Shown here in pieces: positions 54,604-63,733 of a DNA stretch of 64,000 nucleotides (within the stretch, counting starts at the first letter, position 1; every line of letters begins with the position of its first letter). The stretch is from Streptomyces sp. NRRL B-1140. GTDB taxonomy: Bacteria; Actinomycetota; Actinomycetes; Streptomycetales; Streptomycetaceae. The position numbers were made by a program, and so were the translations under genes. The notes beneath the pieces were generated by a model. It saw only the letters and a program-made list of their open reading frames with translations, made no database searches and had not been told where the DNA came from. Where the stretch lies: positions 71,167-135,166 of the forward strand of contig NZ_LGEA01000096.1 of NCBI RefSeq assembly GCF_001280065.1, written 5' to 3'.

Positions 54604-54618
54604 ATCGGAAGATCCGAT
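54604..54618. promoter_or_regulatory. inverted repeat upstream of secreted-protein gene
   Basis: ATCGGA-AGA-TCCGAT is a perfect 6+3+6 inverted repeat about 65 bases before the start of the secreted protein gene. The surrounding 60 bases are unusually rich in GATC words. It is a candidate operator. Confidence 0.35.
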
Positions 54619-54781
54619 GGTCAGATCACTTTACGATCGGGTTTGATCGACATCGTCGGCTCGTGATCGAGTGGCCGGAATCAGCCGGAGGGAAGCTTTC
54701 CAAGCGGAACGGCCTACTGATCTCCGAGGTGCTGTCCGATTCTGAGCGGTCATGAGGCCCGGGCCTCGAAGCGGAAGGAGA

Positions 54782-54812
54782 GGCCGACCCACGCACGCTC
54801 CCGGGATCGGCC
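54782..54812 (-). terminator. hairpin after ADP-ribosylglycohydrolase gene
   Basis: GGCCGACCC (54782-54790) pairs with GGGATCGGCC (54803-54812) with one bulged base. It lies 13 bases beyond the minus-strand stop and is a probable terminator. Confidence 0.45.
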
Positions 54813-54824
54813 GGTTCGATCCGG

Positions 54825-55898
54825 TCAGGCCTCCGGTTCCGCCAGCCGCAGCGTCCGCTCCGCCAGCTCGCTGATCCGTACCCCGTCGAAGCCGAACACC
54901 GCGCTGCGGACCGTGTCCTCCAGCGGCGCCTTCCACTGGTCCGGGATGGCCGCGGCCCCGCCGAACACGCCGGCCACCGAACCCGCGGTCGCGCCGTTGG
55001 AGTCGGTGTCCAGGCCGCCGCGGACGGTGAGCGTGATGGTCCGGGTGAAGTCGCCGTCGCCGTAGAGCAGGCCGGCGGTGAGGACGGCCGCGTTCGGCAC
55101 GGAATGGATCCAGCCCATCCCGGCGGTCTCCTCGGCGAGCGTGCTGAGCGTGTCCTCCCAGGACATCCGGGTGTCGTGCAGAGCGGCCACGCGGCGTACC
55201 GCGCGGGCGAGCCGGCTGCTCGCCGGGATCACGGCCAGGGCCTCCTCGACGGCGTGCCGCACGGTGGGCGCCGTGAACGCCGCCGAGATCAGCGCCGCCG
55301 CCCACATGGCGCCGTACACCCCGTTGCCGGTGTGCGACAGCACCGCGTCCCGCCGGGCGAGCAGCGCGGCGCGGCGCGGGACGCCCGGGCAGGTCCAGCC
55401 GAAGACGTCGGCCCGGATGAGGGCGCCGATCCACTCCTGGTAGGGGTTGTCGTAGGTCGCCGTCAGCGGCGGCTTGAGCCCGCTCGCCAGATTGCGGTAC
55501 GCGGCCCGCTCGGCGGTGAACGTCTGCAGGTACGGCAGCCGCAGCAGCCACAGCTCGCCGACCTGCTCGGTGGTGAAGCCGAAGCCGTGGGTCTCCAGCA
55601 GGTCGAGGCCGAGGATCGCGTAGTCGACGTCGTCGTCACGGCAGCTGCCGTGGATGCGGCCGCGGACGCAGCTGCGCCACTCGGGGCGGAGCGCGAAGCC
55701 GTCGTGTTCGCTGACCGGCTCGGGCAGGTAGTCGGTCAGCGGCAGGGCCGCGGCCTGTCCGAGGTAGCGGTCGATGCGGTCGCGGGTCCACACCTCCCCC
55801 TGCTCGACCGGCTTGCCGAGCATGTTTCCCGCGATGCGGCCGGTCCAGCCGCCGAGGATGCGGTCGGAGAGCGCCGTTGCGGTGTCAACGAGGGTCAT
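54825..55898 (-). CDS. ADP-ribosylglycohydrolase family protein
   Basis: The 357-residue all-helical protein has the family motifs GGWTGRIAGNMLGKPVE, CRDDDVDYAILGLDLLE (metal-binding Asp cluster) and GGLDTDSNGATAGSVAGV (second metal cluster). Family enzymes remove ADP-ribose from arginine, serine or dinitrogenase reductase, or hydrolyse related N-glycosides; substrate here is not determined. The motif HDTRMSWEDTLS and a long insert before it are typical of the actinomycete subgroup. It is divergent from glycerate kinase. Confidence 0.88.
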   Translation of the reverse strand: MTLVDTATALSDRILGGWTGRIAGNMLGKPVEQGEVWTRDRIDRYLGQAAALPLTDYLPEPVSEHDGFALRPEWRSCVRGRIHGSCRDDDVDYAILGLDLLETHGFGFTTEQVGELWLLRLPYLQTFTAERAAYRNLASGLKPPLTATYDNPYQEWIGALIRADVFGWTCPGVPRRAALLARRDAVLSHTGNGVYGAMWAAALISAAFTAPTVRHAVEEALAVIPASSRLARAVRRVAALHDTRMSWEDTLSTLAEETAGMGWIHSVPNAAVLTAGLLYGDGDFTRTITLTVRGGLDTDSNGATAGSVAGVFGGAAAIPDQWKAPLEDTVRSAVFGFDGVRISELAERTLRLAEPEA

Positions 55899-55960
55899 GG
55901 TTGTGGTCTACCCGTTTCGGGAGGGGGCTTGCGGCGCGTTCGGGGCTGCCGGTCCCCGGT

Positions 55961-55988
55961 GGCTGTTCGCGCAGTTCCCCACGCCCCC
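55961..55988 (-). repeat. dispersed Streptomyces intergenic repeat
   Basis: In reverse complement this reads GGGGGCGTGGGGAACTGCGC followed by GAACAGCC, nearly identical to 22766-22792. It lies between the divergent ADP-ribosylglycohydrolase and glycerate kinase genes. Confidence 0.6.
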
Positions 55989-56105
55989 GACGCGTCGGTC
56001 CATGGGTTGGGCAAAGGCTGACGGGCGGGGGTTGTGCCGGTTAAGGTCGCAGCGGCGCGACTGGCCCTGACGTGCGTGAGGGCCCGGAGAGCAAGGGGAG
56101 TGCAA

Positions 56106-57266
56106 GTGGCGGACGCTGCAGTGAGCGGCACCCGGAAGGCACGGCGGGTGCTCGTCGCCGCGGACAAGTTCAAGGGGTCGCTGACGGCCGTGGAGGTCGC
56201 CGAGCGGGTGACGGCCGGGTTGCGCCATGTCCTGCCGGACCTCGAGGTCGAGGCGCTGCCCGTGGCCGACGGCGGCGACGGGACCGTGGCCGCGGCCGTC
56301 GCGGCCGGTTTCGAGCGCCGGGAGGTACGGGTCGCCGGCCCCCTCGGCGACGAGGTGACGGCGGCCTTCGCACTGCGCGAGGGCACCGCCGTCGTCGAGA
56401 TGGCCGAGGCGAGCGGGCTGCAACGACTGCCCGCCGGGGTCTTCGCCCCGCTCACGGCATCCACCCACGGATCCGGTGAGCTGCTGCGGGCCGCGCTGGA
56501 CGCGGGTGCCCGCACGATCGTCTTCGGGGTCGGCGGCAGCGCCACCACCGACGGTGGCGCCGGGATGCTGTCGGCGCTGGGCGCCCGGTTCCTGGACGCC
56601 GACGGGGAGCCGGTGCCCCCGGGCGGCGGTGGACTCGCCCGGCTGGTCACCGCCGACCTCTCGGGACTCGACCCGCGCCTCGCCGAGATCGAGCTGGTCC
56701 TCGCGAGCGACGTCGACAACCCGCTGACCGGCCCGAAGGGCGCCGCCGCGGTCTACGGCCCGCAGAAGGGCGCCTCATCCGGCGACGTGGCGGCGCTGGA
56801 CACCGCCCTCGCGCACTTCGCCGAGGTGCTCCAGGGGCCGGCCGGTGCCCAGGCCGCCGAGTACGCGGCATCGCCGGGTGCGGGCGCGGCGGGTGGCATC
56901 GGCTTCGGTGCCCTGCTGCTGGGCGCCCGGTTCCGTCCCGGGATCGAGGTCATGCTCGACGTCCTGGGCTTCGCCCCGGCTCTGGAGCGCGCCGACCTGG
57001 TCATCACCGGCGAGGGCTCCCTCGACGAGCAGACCCTGCACGGCAAGGCCCCGGCGGGCGTGGCCGCGGCGGCCCGGGCCGCGGACAAGGACGTCGTGGC
57101 GGTCTGCGGCCGCCTGGCCCTGCCGCCCCAGACTCTCGGCCGCGCCGGTATCCGCCGGGCCTACCCCCTGACGGACGCGGAACCGGACGTCGCGAAGTGC
57201 ATCGCGCAAGCGGGCCCGATCCTGGAGCGGGTGGCGGAGCGGATCGCGCGGGACTTCCTGACCTGA
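56106..57266 (+). CDS. glxK: glycerate kinase (type 1)
   Basis: The 386-residue protein has the class 1 glycerate kinase signatures VLVAADKFKGSLTA near the N terminus, LPVADGGDGTVAA, GSATTDGGAGMLSALG and DLVITGEGSLDEQTLHGKAP. It phosphorylates glycerate from glyoxylate or photorespiration-like pathways. GTG 56106 is chosen because AAGGGGAG lies 6-13 bases upstream; an in-frame ATG at 56034 adds an Arg/Ala-rich stretch. It is a single gene ended by the hairpin at 57286. Confidence 0.92.
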   Translation: MADAAVSGTRKARRVLVAADKFKGSLTAVEVAERVTAGLRHVLPDLEVEALPVADGGDGTVAAAVAAGFERREVRVAGPLGDEVTAAFALREGTAVVEMAEASGLQRLPAGVFAPLTASTHGSGELLRAALDAGARTIVFGVGGSATTDGGAGMLSALGARFLDADGEPVPPGGGGLARLVTADLSGLDPRLAEIELVLASDVDNPLTGPKGAAAVYGPQKGASSGDVAALDTALAHFAEVLQGPAGAQAAEYAASPGAGAAGGIGFGALLLGARFRPGIEVMLDVLGFAPALERADLVITGEGSLDEQTLHGKAPAGVAAAARAADKDVVAVCGRLALPPQTLGRAGIRRAYPLTDAEPDVAKCIAQAGPILERVAERIARDFLT

Positions 57267-57285
57267 TCCCCCTCCGCACAGGCAA

Positions 57286-57318
57286 GGGGCCCCGAACCGT
57301 ATCCCGGTCCGGGGCCCC
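57286..57318. terminator. strong bidirectional terminator
   Basis: GGGGCCCCG (57286-57294) pairs with CGGGGCCCC (57310-57318), and an inner ACCG/CGGT pair extends the stem around a TATCC loop. It lies between the convergent glycerate kinase and pssA genes. Confidence 0.75.
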
Positions 57319-57338
57319 AGCCATGTCATGTCACTGCA

Positions 57339-58193
57339 CTACGGCAGCTGCGCCGCCCGCGCCTCGCGGCGGTTGTCCCGGAAGTTGTTCACCCGCCGAG
57401 CCGTCGCGAACAGCGGGATCACCGCCCCCATGACCAGCTGGAGCGCGCAGCCCGTCTGGAGCAGCAGCTGGCCGCTCGGCGCGTCGAACGCCCAGGCGGC
57501 CATCATGCCCATGCCCAGCACGATCCACGACAGCATCGCCACGGCGAGCCGGCCCCGCGGCTTCGGGTACTCCACGCGGCTCACCATCAGCCACGCCGTC
57601 CCCAGGATCGCCAGAAGGGTCGCCACGAAGGGCAGCTCCAGCAACACGATGGACACGACGGTCAGTGCGCCGAACGGTGACGGCATGCCCTGGAAGGTGC
57701 CGTCCTTGACCGTGACGCACGAGAACCGGGCAAGCCGCAGCACCACCGCCAGCAGCACCACGATCGCCCCGACCGCCGCGACCCGCTGGTACGCGCCCTC
57801 CGCCACCATGCCGTAGACGAGGACGAAGTACGCCGGCGCCAGGCCGAAGCTGATCAGGTCGGACAGGTTGTCCAGCTCGGCGCCCATGGGGGAGGAGCGC
57901 AGCTTGCGCGCCACCAGGCCGTCGAACAGGTCGAAGACCGCCGCGCACAGCATCAGGATGACCGCCGTGGCCGCGCTGTTGCGGGCCATGCCGGACTCCT
58001 GGCTGCCCATGAGGTCCGGGATCAGGATGCCGGTGGTGGTGAAGTACACCGCCATGAAGCCGCATGTGGCGTTGCCGAGCGTGAGGGTGTCCGCTATCGA
58101 CAGGCGAAGGGAGAGGGGCATCTCCTCTTCCTCGTCGACCCCGTCGGACTCCGGGACCCAGCCGGCCTTGGTGTCAGGATCAATCACGGTCAA
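57339..58193 (-). CDS. pssA: CDP-diacylglycerol--serine O-phosphatidyltransferase
   Basis: The 284-residue membrane protein has the CDP-alcohol phosphotransferase motif DLFDGLVARKLRSSPMGAEL followed by DNLSD, the D-X2-DG-X2-AR-X8-G-X3-D-X3-D signature, and about eight hydrophobic helices. It makes phosphatidylserine from CDP-diacylglycerol and serine at the membrane. The ATG overlaps the end of the upstream psd gene by 14 bases, so the two steps are translationally coupled. Confidence 0.93.
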   Translation of the reverse strand: MTVIDPDTKAGWVPESDGVDEEEEMPLSLRLSIADTLTLGNATCGFMAVYFTTTGILIPDLMGSQESGMARNSAATAVILMLCAAVFDLFDGLVARKLRSSPMGAELDNLSDLISFGLAPAYFVLVYGMVAEGAYQRVAAVGAIVVLLAVVLRLARFSCVTVKDGTFQGMPSPFGALTVVSIVLLELPFVATLLAILGTAWLMVSRVEYPKPRGRLAVAMLSWIVLGMGMMAAWAFDAPSGQLLLQTGCALQLVMGAVIPLFATARRVNNFRDNRREARAAQLP

Positions 58194-58836
58194 TGCGAGT
58201 CACCCCCGCCACGGTCTTCTGACCGACCTCGACCGCGACCTCCACGCCCTCGGGCAGGTAGAGGTCGACCCGCGAACCGAAGCGGATCAGACCGATCCGC
58301 TCACCCTGCTCGACCTTCGTGCCCTCGGGCAGGTACGGGACGATGCGACGGGCGACCGCGCCGGCGATCTGGATCATCTCGATGTCGCCGAGCTCGGTGT
58401 CGAAGTGCCAGACGACACGCTCGTTGTTCTCGCTCTCCTTGTTGAAGGCGGGAACGAAGCCACCGGGGATGTGCTCGACCGACGTCACCGTGCCGGCCAG
58501 CGGCGCGCGGTTGACGTGGACGTTGAGCGGGCTCATGAAGATCGCGACGCGGGTGCGGCCGTCCTTCCACGGCATGATGCTCTGCACCACACCGTCGGCG
58601 GGCGAGATGACCCGGCCCTGGGTGATCTCGCGCTCGGGGTCGCGGAAGAACCACAGCATCCCCGCCGCGAGCGCGGTGGCGGGAACGGCGACGGCCTTGG
58701 CGGCGCCGGAGCGCCGGGCCCGTGCCAGGCTGAGGGCTGCGGTGGCGACGGTCGGAAGGAGCCACGGCGATGCTCCGCGCGCGAGGCGTACGCCGGCCCG
58801 GCTGTCGCGAGGTGCAGAGGTTTGGCTGTGGGGCAT
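58180..58836 (-). CDS. psd: phosphatidylserine decarboxylase (short type)
   Basis: The 218-residue proenzyme has one N-terminal hydrophobic region (AVAVPATALAAGMLWFF), then SPADGVVQSI, FMSPLNVHVNRAP and the autocleavage site LIRFGSRVDLYLP, where cleavage between Gly and Ser creates the pyruvoyl group. It converts phosphatidylserine to phosphatidylethanolamine. ATG 58836 has GAAGG upstream; longer in-frame starts are low complexity. It is the first gene of psd-pssA. A TACGAT box about 65 bases upstream is a possible promoter element. Confidence 0.93.
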   Translation of the reverse strand: MPHSQTSAPRDSRAGVRLARGASPWLLPTVATAALSLARARRSGAAKAVAVPATALAAGMLWFFRDPEREITQGRVISPADGVVQSIMPWKDGRTRVAIFMSPLNVHVNRAPLAGTVTSVEHIPGGFVPAFNKESENNERVVWHFDTELGDIEMIQIAGAVARRIVPYLPEGTKVEQGERIGLIRFGSRVDLYLPEGVEVAVEVGQKTVAGVTRIDRD

Positions 58837-58959
58837 GGATGACCTTCGTAGCGGATGATGCCGCACACTGACGGGGGACGGCGGCTTTCCGGCGATCGTA
58901 GCGGCTCGGGGCCGTAACTGGGTAAGCCAGGCAGCCGAGTCGGCGGCAGAAGAGTGCTG

Positions 58960-58996
58960 ACGGGGTGTGATCTTCTTCTCCAAGAAAACACCCCGT
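58960..58996 (-). terminator. strong terminator of the ethylmalonyl-CoA operon
   Basis: ACGGGGTGT (58960-58968) pairs with ACACCCCGT (58988-58996), and an inner TTCTT/AAGAA stem closes a four-base loop. It starts 10 bases beyond the minus-strand stop of the last operon gene. Confidence 0.75.
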
Positions 58997-59006
58997 ATCC
59001 GGACAT

Positions 59007-60212
59007 CTAGCCCTGGAACCGATACTCTTCGAGCAGCCGCCTGCCGATGATCATTTTCTGGATCTCGGCGGTACCTTCACCGATGAGCAGCATCGGGGCC
59101 TCACGGTAGAGGCGCTCGATCTCGTACTCCTTGGAGAAGCCGTAGCCGCCGTGGATCCGGAAGGCGTCTTCGACGACCTCCTTGCAGTACTCGGAGGCGA
59201 GGTACTTCGCCATCCCTGCCTCCAGGTCGTTTCGCTCCCCGGAGTCCTTTTTGCGTGCTGCGTTCACCATCATCGCATGGGCGGCCTCGACCTTGGTAGC
59301 CATCTCGGCCAGCTTGAACTGGATCGCCTGGTGCTGGGCGATCGGCTTGCCGAAGGTGTGGCGCTGCTGCGCGTACTGGACGCCCAGCTCGAACGCACGC
59401 TGAGCGACGCCGCAGCCACGCGCCGCCACGTTCACGCGGCCGACCTCGACCCCGTCCATCATCTGGTAGAAACCACGGCCGGTGACCCCGCCGAGCACAC
59501 GATCCGCAGGAATCCGCAGGCCATCCATGATGAGTTCGGTGGTGTCGACCCCCTTGTAACCCATCTTGTCGATCTTGCCGGGGATGGTGAGGCCGGGACG
59601 CACCTCGCCGAAACCGGGCTCCTTCTCGACCAGGAAGGTCGTCATCGACTTGTGGGGCGCGGTGCCCTCGGCGTGACCTTCGTCACTTCTGACCAGAACG
59701 GCCACCAGAGACGACGTTCCGCCGTTCGTCAGCCACATCTTCTGGCCGTTGAGGACGTACTCGTCGCCGTCCTTCACCGCCTTCGACGTGATCGCCGACA
59801 CATCCGAGCCCAGGCCCGGCTCCGACATCGAGAAGGCGCCCCGGATGTCGCCGGCGGCCATCCTCGGCAGGAAGTGGTCCTTCTGCTCCTGCGTGCCGTG
59901 CTGCTTGAGCATGTACGCCACGATGAAGTGGGTGTTGATGATGCCGGAGACCGACATCCAGCCGCGGGCGATCTCCTCGACGCAGAGGGCGTAGGTGAGG
60001 AGCGACTCGCCCAGACCCCCGTACTCCTCCGGGATCATCAGGCCGAACAGGCCCAACTCCTTCAGCCCGTCGACGATCGCTTGCGGGTACTCGTCGCGGT
60101 GCTCCAGCTCCGTGGCGACCGGAATGATCTCCTTGTCCACGAAGTCCCGGACGGTGGACAGGATCTCCTGCTGGACGTCCGTCAGACCGGCGGTCTGGGC
60201 GAGTCGCGCCAT
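59007..60212 (-). CDS. mcd: acyl-CoA dehydrogenase (methylsuccinyl-CoA dehydrogenase by context)
   Basis: The 401-residue flavoprotein has AFSMSEPGLGSD and KMWLTNGG (FAD-binding loops), RHTFGKPIAQHQAIQFKLA, and the C-terminal catalytic/ending region FRIHGGYGFSKEYEIERLYREAP. Being last in the ccr-ecm-mcl-mch operon, it should oxidise (2S)-methylsuccinyl-CoA to mesaconyl-CoA. ATG 60212 begins 2 bases after the stop of the MaoC gene, indicating coupling. A strong terminator follows. Confidence 0.9.
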   Translation of the reverse strand: MARLAQTAGLTDVQQEILSTVRDFVDKEIIPVATELEHRDEYPQAIVDGLKELGLFGLMIPEEYGGLGESLLTYALCVEEIARGWMSVSGIINTHFIVAYMLKQHGTQEQKDHFLPRMAAGDIRGAFSMSEPGLGSDVSAITSKAVKDGDEYVLNGQKMWLTNGGTSSLVAVLVRSDEGHAEGTAPHKSMTTFLVEKEPGFGEVRPGLTIPGKIDKMGYKGVDTTELIMDGLRIPADRVLGGVTGRGFYQMMDGVEVGRVNVAARGCGVAQRAFELGVQYAQQRHTFGKPIAQHQAIQFKLAEMATKVEAAHAMMVNAARKKDSGERNDLEAGMAKYLASEYCKEVVEDAFRIHGGYGFSKEYEIERLYREAPMLLIGEGTAEIQKMIIGRRLLEEYRFQG

Positions 60213-60214
60213 GG

Positions 60215-60727
60215 CTACTTCTCCTGCTCCCTGAGCTCGGGGCGGCCGGGCTGCTCGCCGCCGCGCTCCTTGATGTACGTCTCGGTCGGCACCATCACCT
60301 TGCGGCGGAACACACAGACCAGCGTGCCGTCCTGCTTGTAGCCCTTGGTCTCGACGTAGACGATCCCGCGGTCGTTCTTCGACTTCGAGGGCCACTTGTC
60401 GAGCACGGTCGTCTGGCCGTAGATCGTGTCGCCGTGGAAGGTCGGCGCCACGTGCTTGAGCGACTCGATCTCCAGGTTGGCGATGGCCTTTCCGGAGATG
60501 TCCGGCACGGACATGCCGAGCAGCAGCGAGTAGATGTAGTTGCCCACGACGACGTTCTTGCCGAAGTCGGTCGTCTTCTCCGCATAGTTCGTGTCCATGT
60601 GGAGCGGGTGGTGGTTCATGGTGAGGAGACAGAACAGGTGGTCGTCGTACTCCGTGACCGTCTTTCCCGGCCAGTGCTTGTACGTCGCCCCGACCTCGAA
60701 CTCCTCGTACGTGCGCCCGAACTGCAT
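60215..60727 (-). CDS. mch: MaoC-family hydratase (mesaconyl-CoA hydratase by context)
   Basis: The 170-residue protein has a single hot-dog/MaoC domain with the hydratase motif NHHPLHMDTNYAEKTTDFGKN (Asp and His catalytic pair) and GNYIYSLLLGMS. In the ethylmalonyl-CoA pathway it hydrates mesaconyl-C1-CoA to beta-methylmalyl-CoA. Most mesaconyl-CoA hydratases of proteobacteria are double-length, so this single-domain form may dimerise. It is 5 bases after the mcl gene stop and before mcd. Confidence 0.88.
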   Translation of the reverse strand: MQFGRTYEEFEVGATYKHWPGKTVTEYDDHLFCLLTMNHHPLHMDTNYAEKTTDFGKNVVVGNYIYSLLLGMSVPDISGKAIANLEIESLKHVAPTFHGDTIYGQTTVLDKWPSKSKNDRGIVYVETKGYKQDGTLVCVFRRKVMVPTETYIKERGGEQPGRPELREQEK

Positions 60728-60732
60728 CGCGC

Positions 60733-61692
60733 TCAGCCCTCCGGGATCTCGAACTTGCTGGTGCGCTGCATACCGGCGGCGCGGCCCTTGCCGGAGATGA
60801 CCAGGGCCATCTTGCGGCTGGCCTCGTCGATCATCTCGTCGCCGAGCATCGCCGAGCCCTTCTTGCCGCCCGCCTCGGACGTGTAGTAGTCGTACGCGTC
60901 CAGGATCAGCTCGGCGTGGTCGAAGTCCTCCTGCGACGGCGAGAAGATCTCGTTGGACGCCTCGACCTGGCCCGGGTGCAGCACCCACTTGCCGTCGAAG
61001 CCGAGCGCGGCGGCGCGCTGGGCGACCTCGCGGTAGCCGTCGATGTTGCGGATCTGCAGGTAGGGACCGTCGATCGCCTGGAGGTTGTTGGCGCGGGCGG
61101 CCATCAGGATCTTCATCAGGATGTAGTGGTAGGCGTCCGCCGGGTAGCCGGGCGGCTGCTCGCCCACGACCAGCGACTTCATGTTGATGGACGCCATGAA
61201 GTCGGCCGGGCCGAAGATGATGGTCTCGACGCGCGGGGAGGCCTGCGCGATCTCGTTGACGTTGTTCAGGCCCTGCGCGTTCTCGATCTGCGCCTCGATG
61301 CCGATCTTGCCGACCTCGAAGCCCATCGTCTTCTCGATCTGCGTCAGCAGCAGGTCCAGGGCGACGACCTGCTGGGCCGTCTGCACCTTCGGCAGCATGA
61401 TGCAGTCGAGGTTCTGGCCGGCGCCCTCGACGACCGTGACGACGTCCCGGTACGTCCACTCCGTCGTCCAGTCGTTGACGCGCACGACCCGCGTCTTGCC
61501 CGTCCAGTCGCCCTCGTTGAGGAACTTGACGATGGTGTGCCGCGCCTCGGGCTTGGCGAGCGGCGCGCACGCGTCCTCCAGGTCGAGGAAGACCTGGTCC
61601 GCCGGGAGGCCCTGCGCCTTCTCCAGGAAGCGGGGGTTGCTTCCCGGCACCGCGAGACACGAGCGGCGGGGACGCAGACGGTTGACGGTCAT
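60733..61692 (-). CDS. mcl: HpcH/HpaI-family CoA-ester lyase (beta-methylmalyl-CoA/malyl-CoA lyase)
   Basis: The 319-residue TIM-barrel protein has RSCLAVPGSNPRFLEKAQGL, FLDLEDACAP (metal-binding acid), RVNDWTTEW and IGIEAQIENAQGLNNVNEI (catalytic Glu) and FGPADFMASIN (metal Asp). It splits beta-methylmalyl-CoA to glyoxylate and propionyl-CoA. Its stop is 5 bases before the MaoC gene, and its start overlaps the end of the mutase gene by 4 bases. Confidence 0.92.
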   Translation of the reverse strand: MTVNRLRPRRSCLAVPGSNPRFLEKAQGLPADQVFLDLEDACAPLAKPEARHTIVKFLNEGDWTGKTRVVRVNDWTTEWTYRDVVTVVEGAGQNLDCIMLPKVQTAQQVVALDLLLTQIEKTMGFEVGKIGIEAQIENAQGLNNVNEIAQASPRVETIIFGPADFMASINMKSLVVGEQPPGYPADAYHYILMKILMAARANNLQAIDGPYLQIRNIDGYREVAQRAAALGFDGKWVLHPGQVEASNEIFSPSQEDFDHAELILDAYDYYTSEAGGKKGSAMLGDEMIDEASRKMALVISGKGRAAGMQRTSKFEIPEG

Positions 61693-63716
61693 GCGGGGAC
61701 CTCCAGGGGGTCGAGCTTGTTCGCTTTGCGGATCTCGTCGACGATGCGGCCGATGATTCCGGTGATGTCGAAGTCCTTCGGGGTGAAGACCGCGGCCACT
61801 CCGGCTTCCCTGAGCTGCTCGGCGTCACCATTCGGGATGATGCCACCGGCGATCACGGGTATATCTGTGGCACCGGCCACACGCAGCCGTTCGAGGACGT
61901 CCGGGACCAGCTGGGCGTGCGAGCCGGACAGGATCGACAGGCCCACCGCGTGCACGTCCTCGGCCAGGGCCGCGTCCACGATCTGCTCCGGCGTCAGCCG
62001 GATGCCCTGGTAGACCACCTCGAAGCCGGCGTCGCGCGCACGGACGGCGATCTGCTCGGCGCCGTTGGAGTGACCGTCCAGGCCCGGCTTGCCGACCAGG
62101 AAGCGCAGCTTGCCGACGCCCAGGTCCTTGGCCGTCAGGTCCACCTTGCGGCGGACCAGGTCGAGCGCGCTGCCTTCCTCGACGGGCACGGCCACCGGAG
62201 CGGAGGAGACACCCGTGGGCGCCCGGAACTCGCCGAACACCTCGCGCAGCGCCCCGGCCCACTCGCCGGTCGTCGCCCCGGCGCGGGCGCACTCCAGGGT
62301 GGCCTCCATGAGGTTCTCGTTGCCGCGCGCGGCCTCCTTCAGCCGCTCCAGGGCCTTGCAGGGCCGCGGGTGGTTGAAGGGCGGCTGGTAGCGGCTGTCG
62401 CGCCACTGCTCCAGCCCGGCGATGACCCGGGCCTCGACCGCCGGGTCCACCGTCTGGATCGCGGTGTCGAGGTCGGCGGTCAGCGGGTTGGGCTCGGTGC
62501 CCTCGAAGGCGTTGACACCGATGATCTTCTCCTGGCCGGACTCGATCCGGCCCCGGCGCTCGGCGTGCGAGGCGACCAGCTGCGACTTGAGGTAGCCGGA
62601 CTCGACGGCCGCCATCGCGCCGCCCATCTCCTGGATGCGCTCGATCTCGGCGAACGCCTCCTCGACCAGCTGCTCCACCTTCGCCTCGATCACCTTCGAG
62701 CCCTCGAAGATGTCCTCGTACTCCAGCAGATCGCTCTCGTACGCCAGCACCTGCTGGATGCGCAGCGACCACTGCTGGTCCCAGGGGCGGGGCAGGCCCA
62801 GGGCCTCGTTCCAGGCGGGCAGCTGCACGGCACGCGCGCGGGCGTCCTTGGAGAGGGTGACGGCCAGCATCTCCAGCACGATCCGCTGGACGTTGTTCTC
62901 CGGCTGCGCCTCCGTCAGGCCCAGGGAGTTGACCTGGACGCCGTAGCGGAAGCGGCGCTGCTTGGGGTTCTCGATGCCGTAGCGCTCGCGGGTGATGCGG
63001 TCCCAGATGCGGCCGAACGCCCGCATCTTGCACATCTCCTCGATGAAGCGGACGCCCGCGTTCACGAAGAACGAGATGCGCGCCACGACATCGCCCATGC
63101 GCTCCTGCGGCACCTGGCCGGAGTCGCGCACGGCGTCGAGGACGGCGATCGCGGTGGACATCGCGTACGCGATCTCCTGGACCGGTGTGGCGCCCGCCTC
63201 CTGCAGGTGGTAGCTGCAGATGTTGATCGGGTTCCACTTCGGGATGTGGGAGACCGTGTACGCGATCATGTCCGTCGTCAGGCGCAGGCTCGGCCCCGGC
63301 GGGAAGACGTGCGTCCCGCGGGACAGGTACTCCTTGACGATGTCGTTCTGGGTCGTGCCCTGGAGCTTGGTGATGTCCGCACCCTGCTCCTCGGCGACGA
63401 CCTGGTAGAGCGCCAGCAGCCACATGGCGGTGGCGTTGATCGTCATCGAGGTGTTCATCTGCTCCAGGGGGATGTCCTGGAACAGCCGGCGCATGTCACC
63501 GACGTGCGCGATCGGCACGCCGACCCGGCCGACCTCGCCGCGGGCGAGGATGTGGTCGGAGTCGTAGCCGGTCTGCGTCGGCAGGTCGAACGCCACCGAC
63601 AGACCCGTCTGGCCCTTGGCGAGGTTGCGCCGGTACAGCTCGTTGGACGCCTCGGCCGTGGAGTGACCGGCATAGGTGCGCATCAACCACGGCCGGTCCT
63701 TCTGACGCTCAGTCAT
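61689..63716 (-). CDS. ecm: ethylmalonyl-CoA mutase (MeaA type)
   Basis: The 675-residue B12-dependent mutase has an N-terminal TIM barrel ([38 protein letters not shown]) and a C-terminal B12 domain with the base-off signature DGHSNG preceded by [11 protein letters not shown] and followed by SGSHAQL and AGGIIPNGD. It differs from methylmalonyl-CoA mutase and matches MeaA/Ecm proteins, which isomerise (2R)-ethylmalonyl-CoA to methylsuccinyl-CoA. ATG 63716 starts 17 bases after the ccr stop. Confidence 0.92.
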   Translation of the reverse strand: MTERQKDRPWLMRTYAGHSTAEASNELYRRNLAKGQTGLSVAFDLPTQTGYDSDHILARGEVGRVGVPIAHVGDMRRLFQDIPLEQMNTSMTINATAMWLLALYQVVAEEQGADITKLQGTTQNDIVKEYLSRGTHVFPPGPSLRLTTDMIAYTVSHIPKWNPINICSYHLQEAGATPVQEIAYAMSTAIAVLDAVRDSGQVPQERMGDVVARISFFVNAGVRFIEEMCKMRAFGRIWDRITRERYGIENPKQRRFRYGVQVNSLGLTEAQPENNVQRIVLEMLAVTLSKDARARAVQLPAWNEALGLPRPWDQQWSLRIQQVLAYESDLLEYEDIFEGSKVIEAKVEQLVEEAFAEIERIQEMGGAMAAVESGYLKSQLVASHAERRGRIESGQEKIIGVNAFEGTEPNPLTADLDTAIQTVDPAVEARVIAGLEQWRDSRYQPPFNHPRPCKALERLKEAARGNENLMEATLECARAGATTGEWAGALREVFGEFRAPTGVSSAPVAVPVEEGSALDLVRRKVDLTAKDLGVGKLRFLVGKPGLDGHSNGAEQIAVRARDAGFEVVYQGIRLTPEQIVDAALAEDVHAVGLSILSGSHAQLVPDVLERLRVAGATDIPVIAGGIIPNGDAEQLREAGVAAVFTPKDFDITGIIGRIVDEIRKANKLDPLEVPA

Positions 63717-63733
63717 CTGTGCCCCCGTACGTC

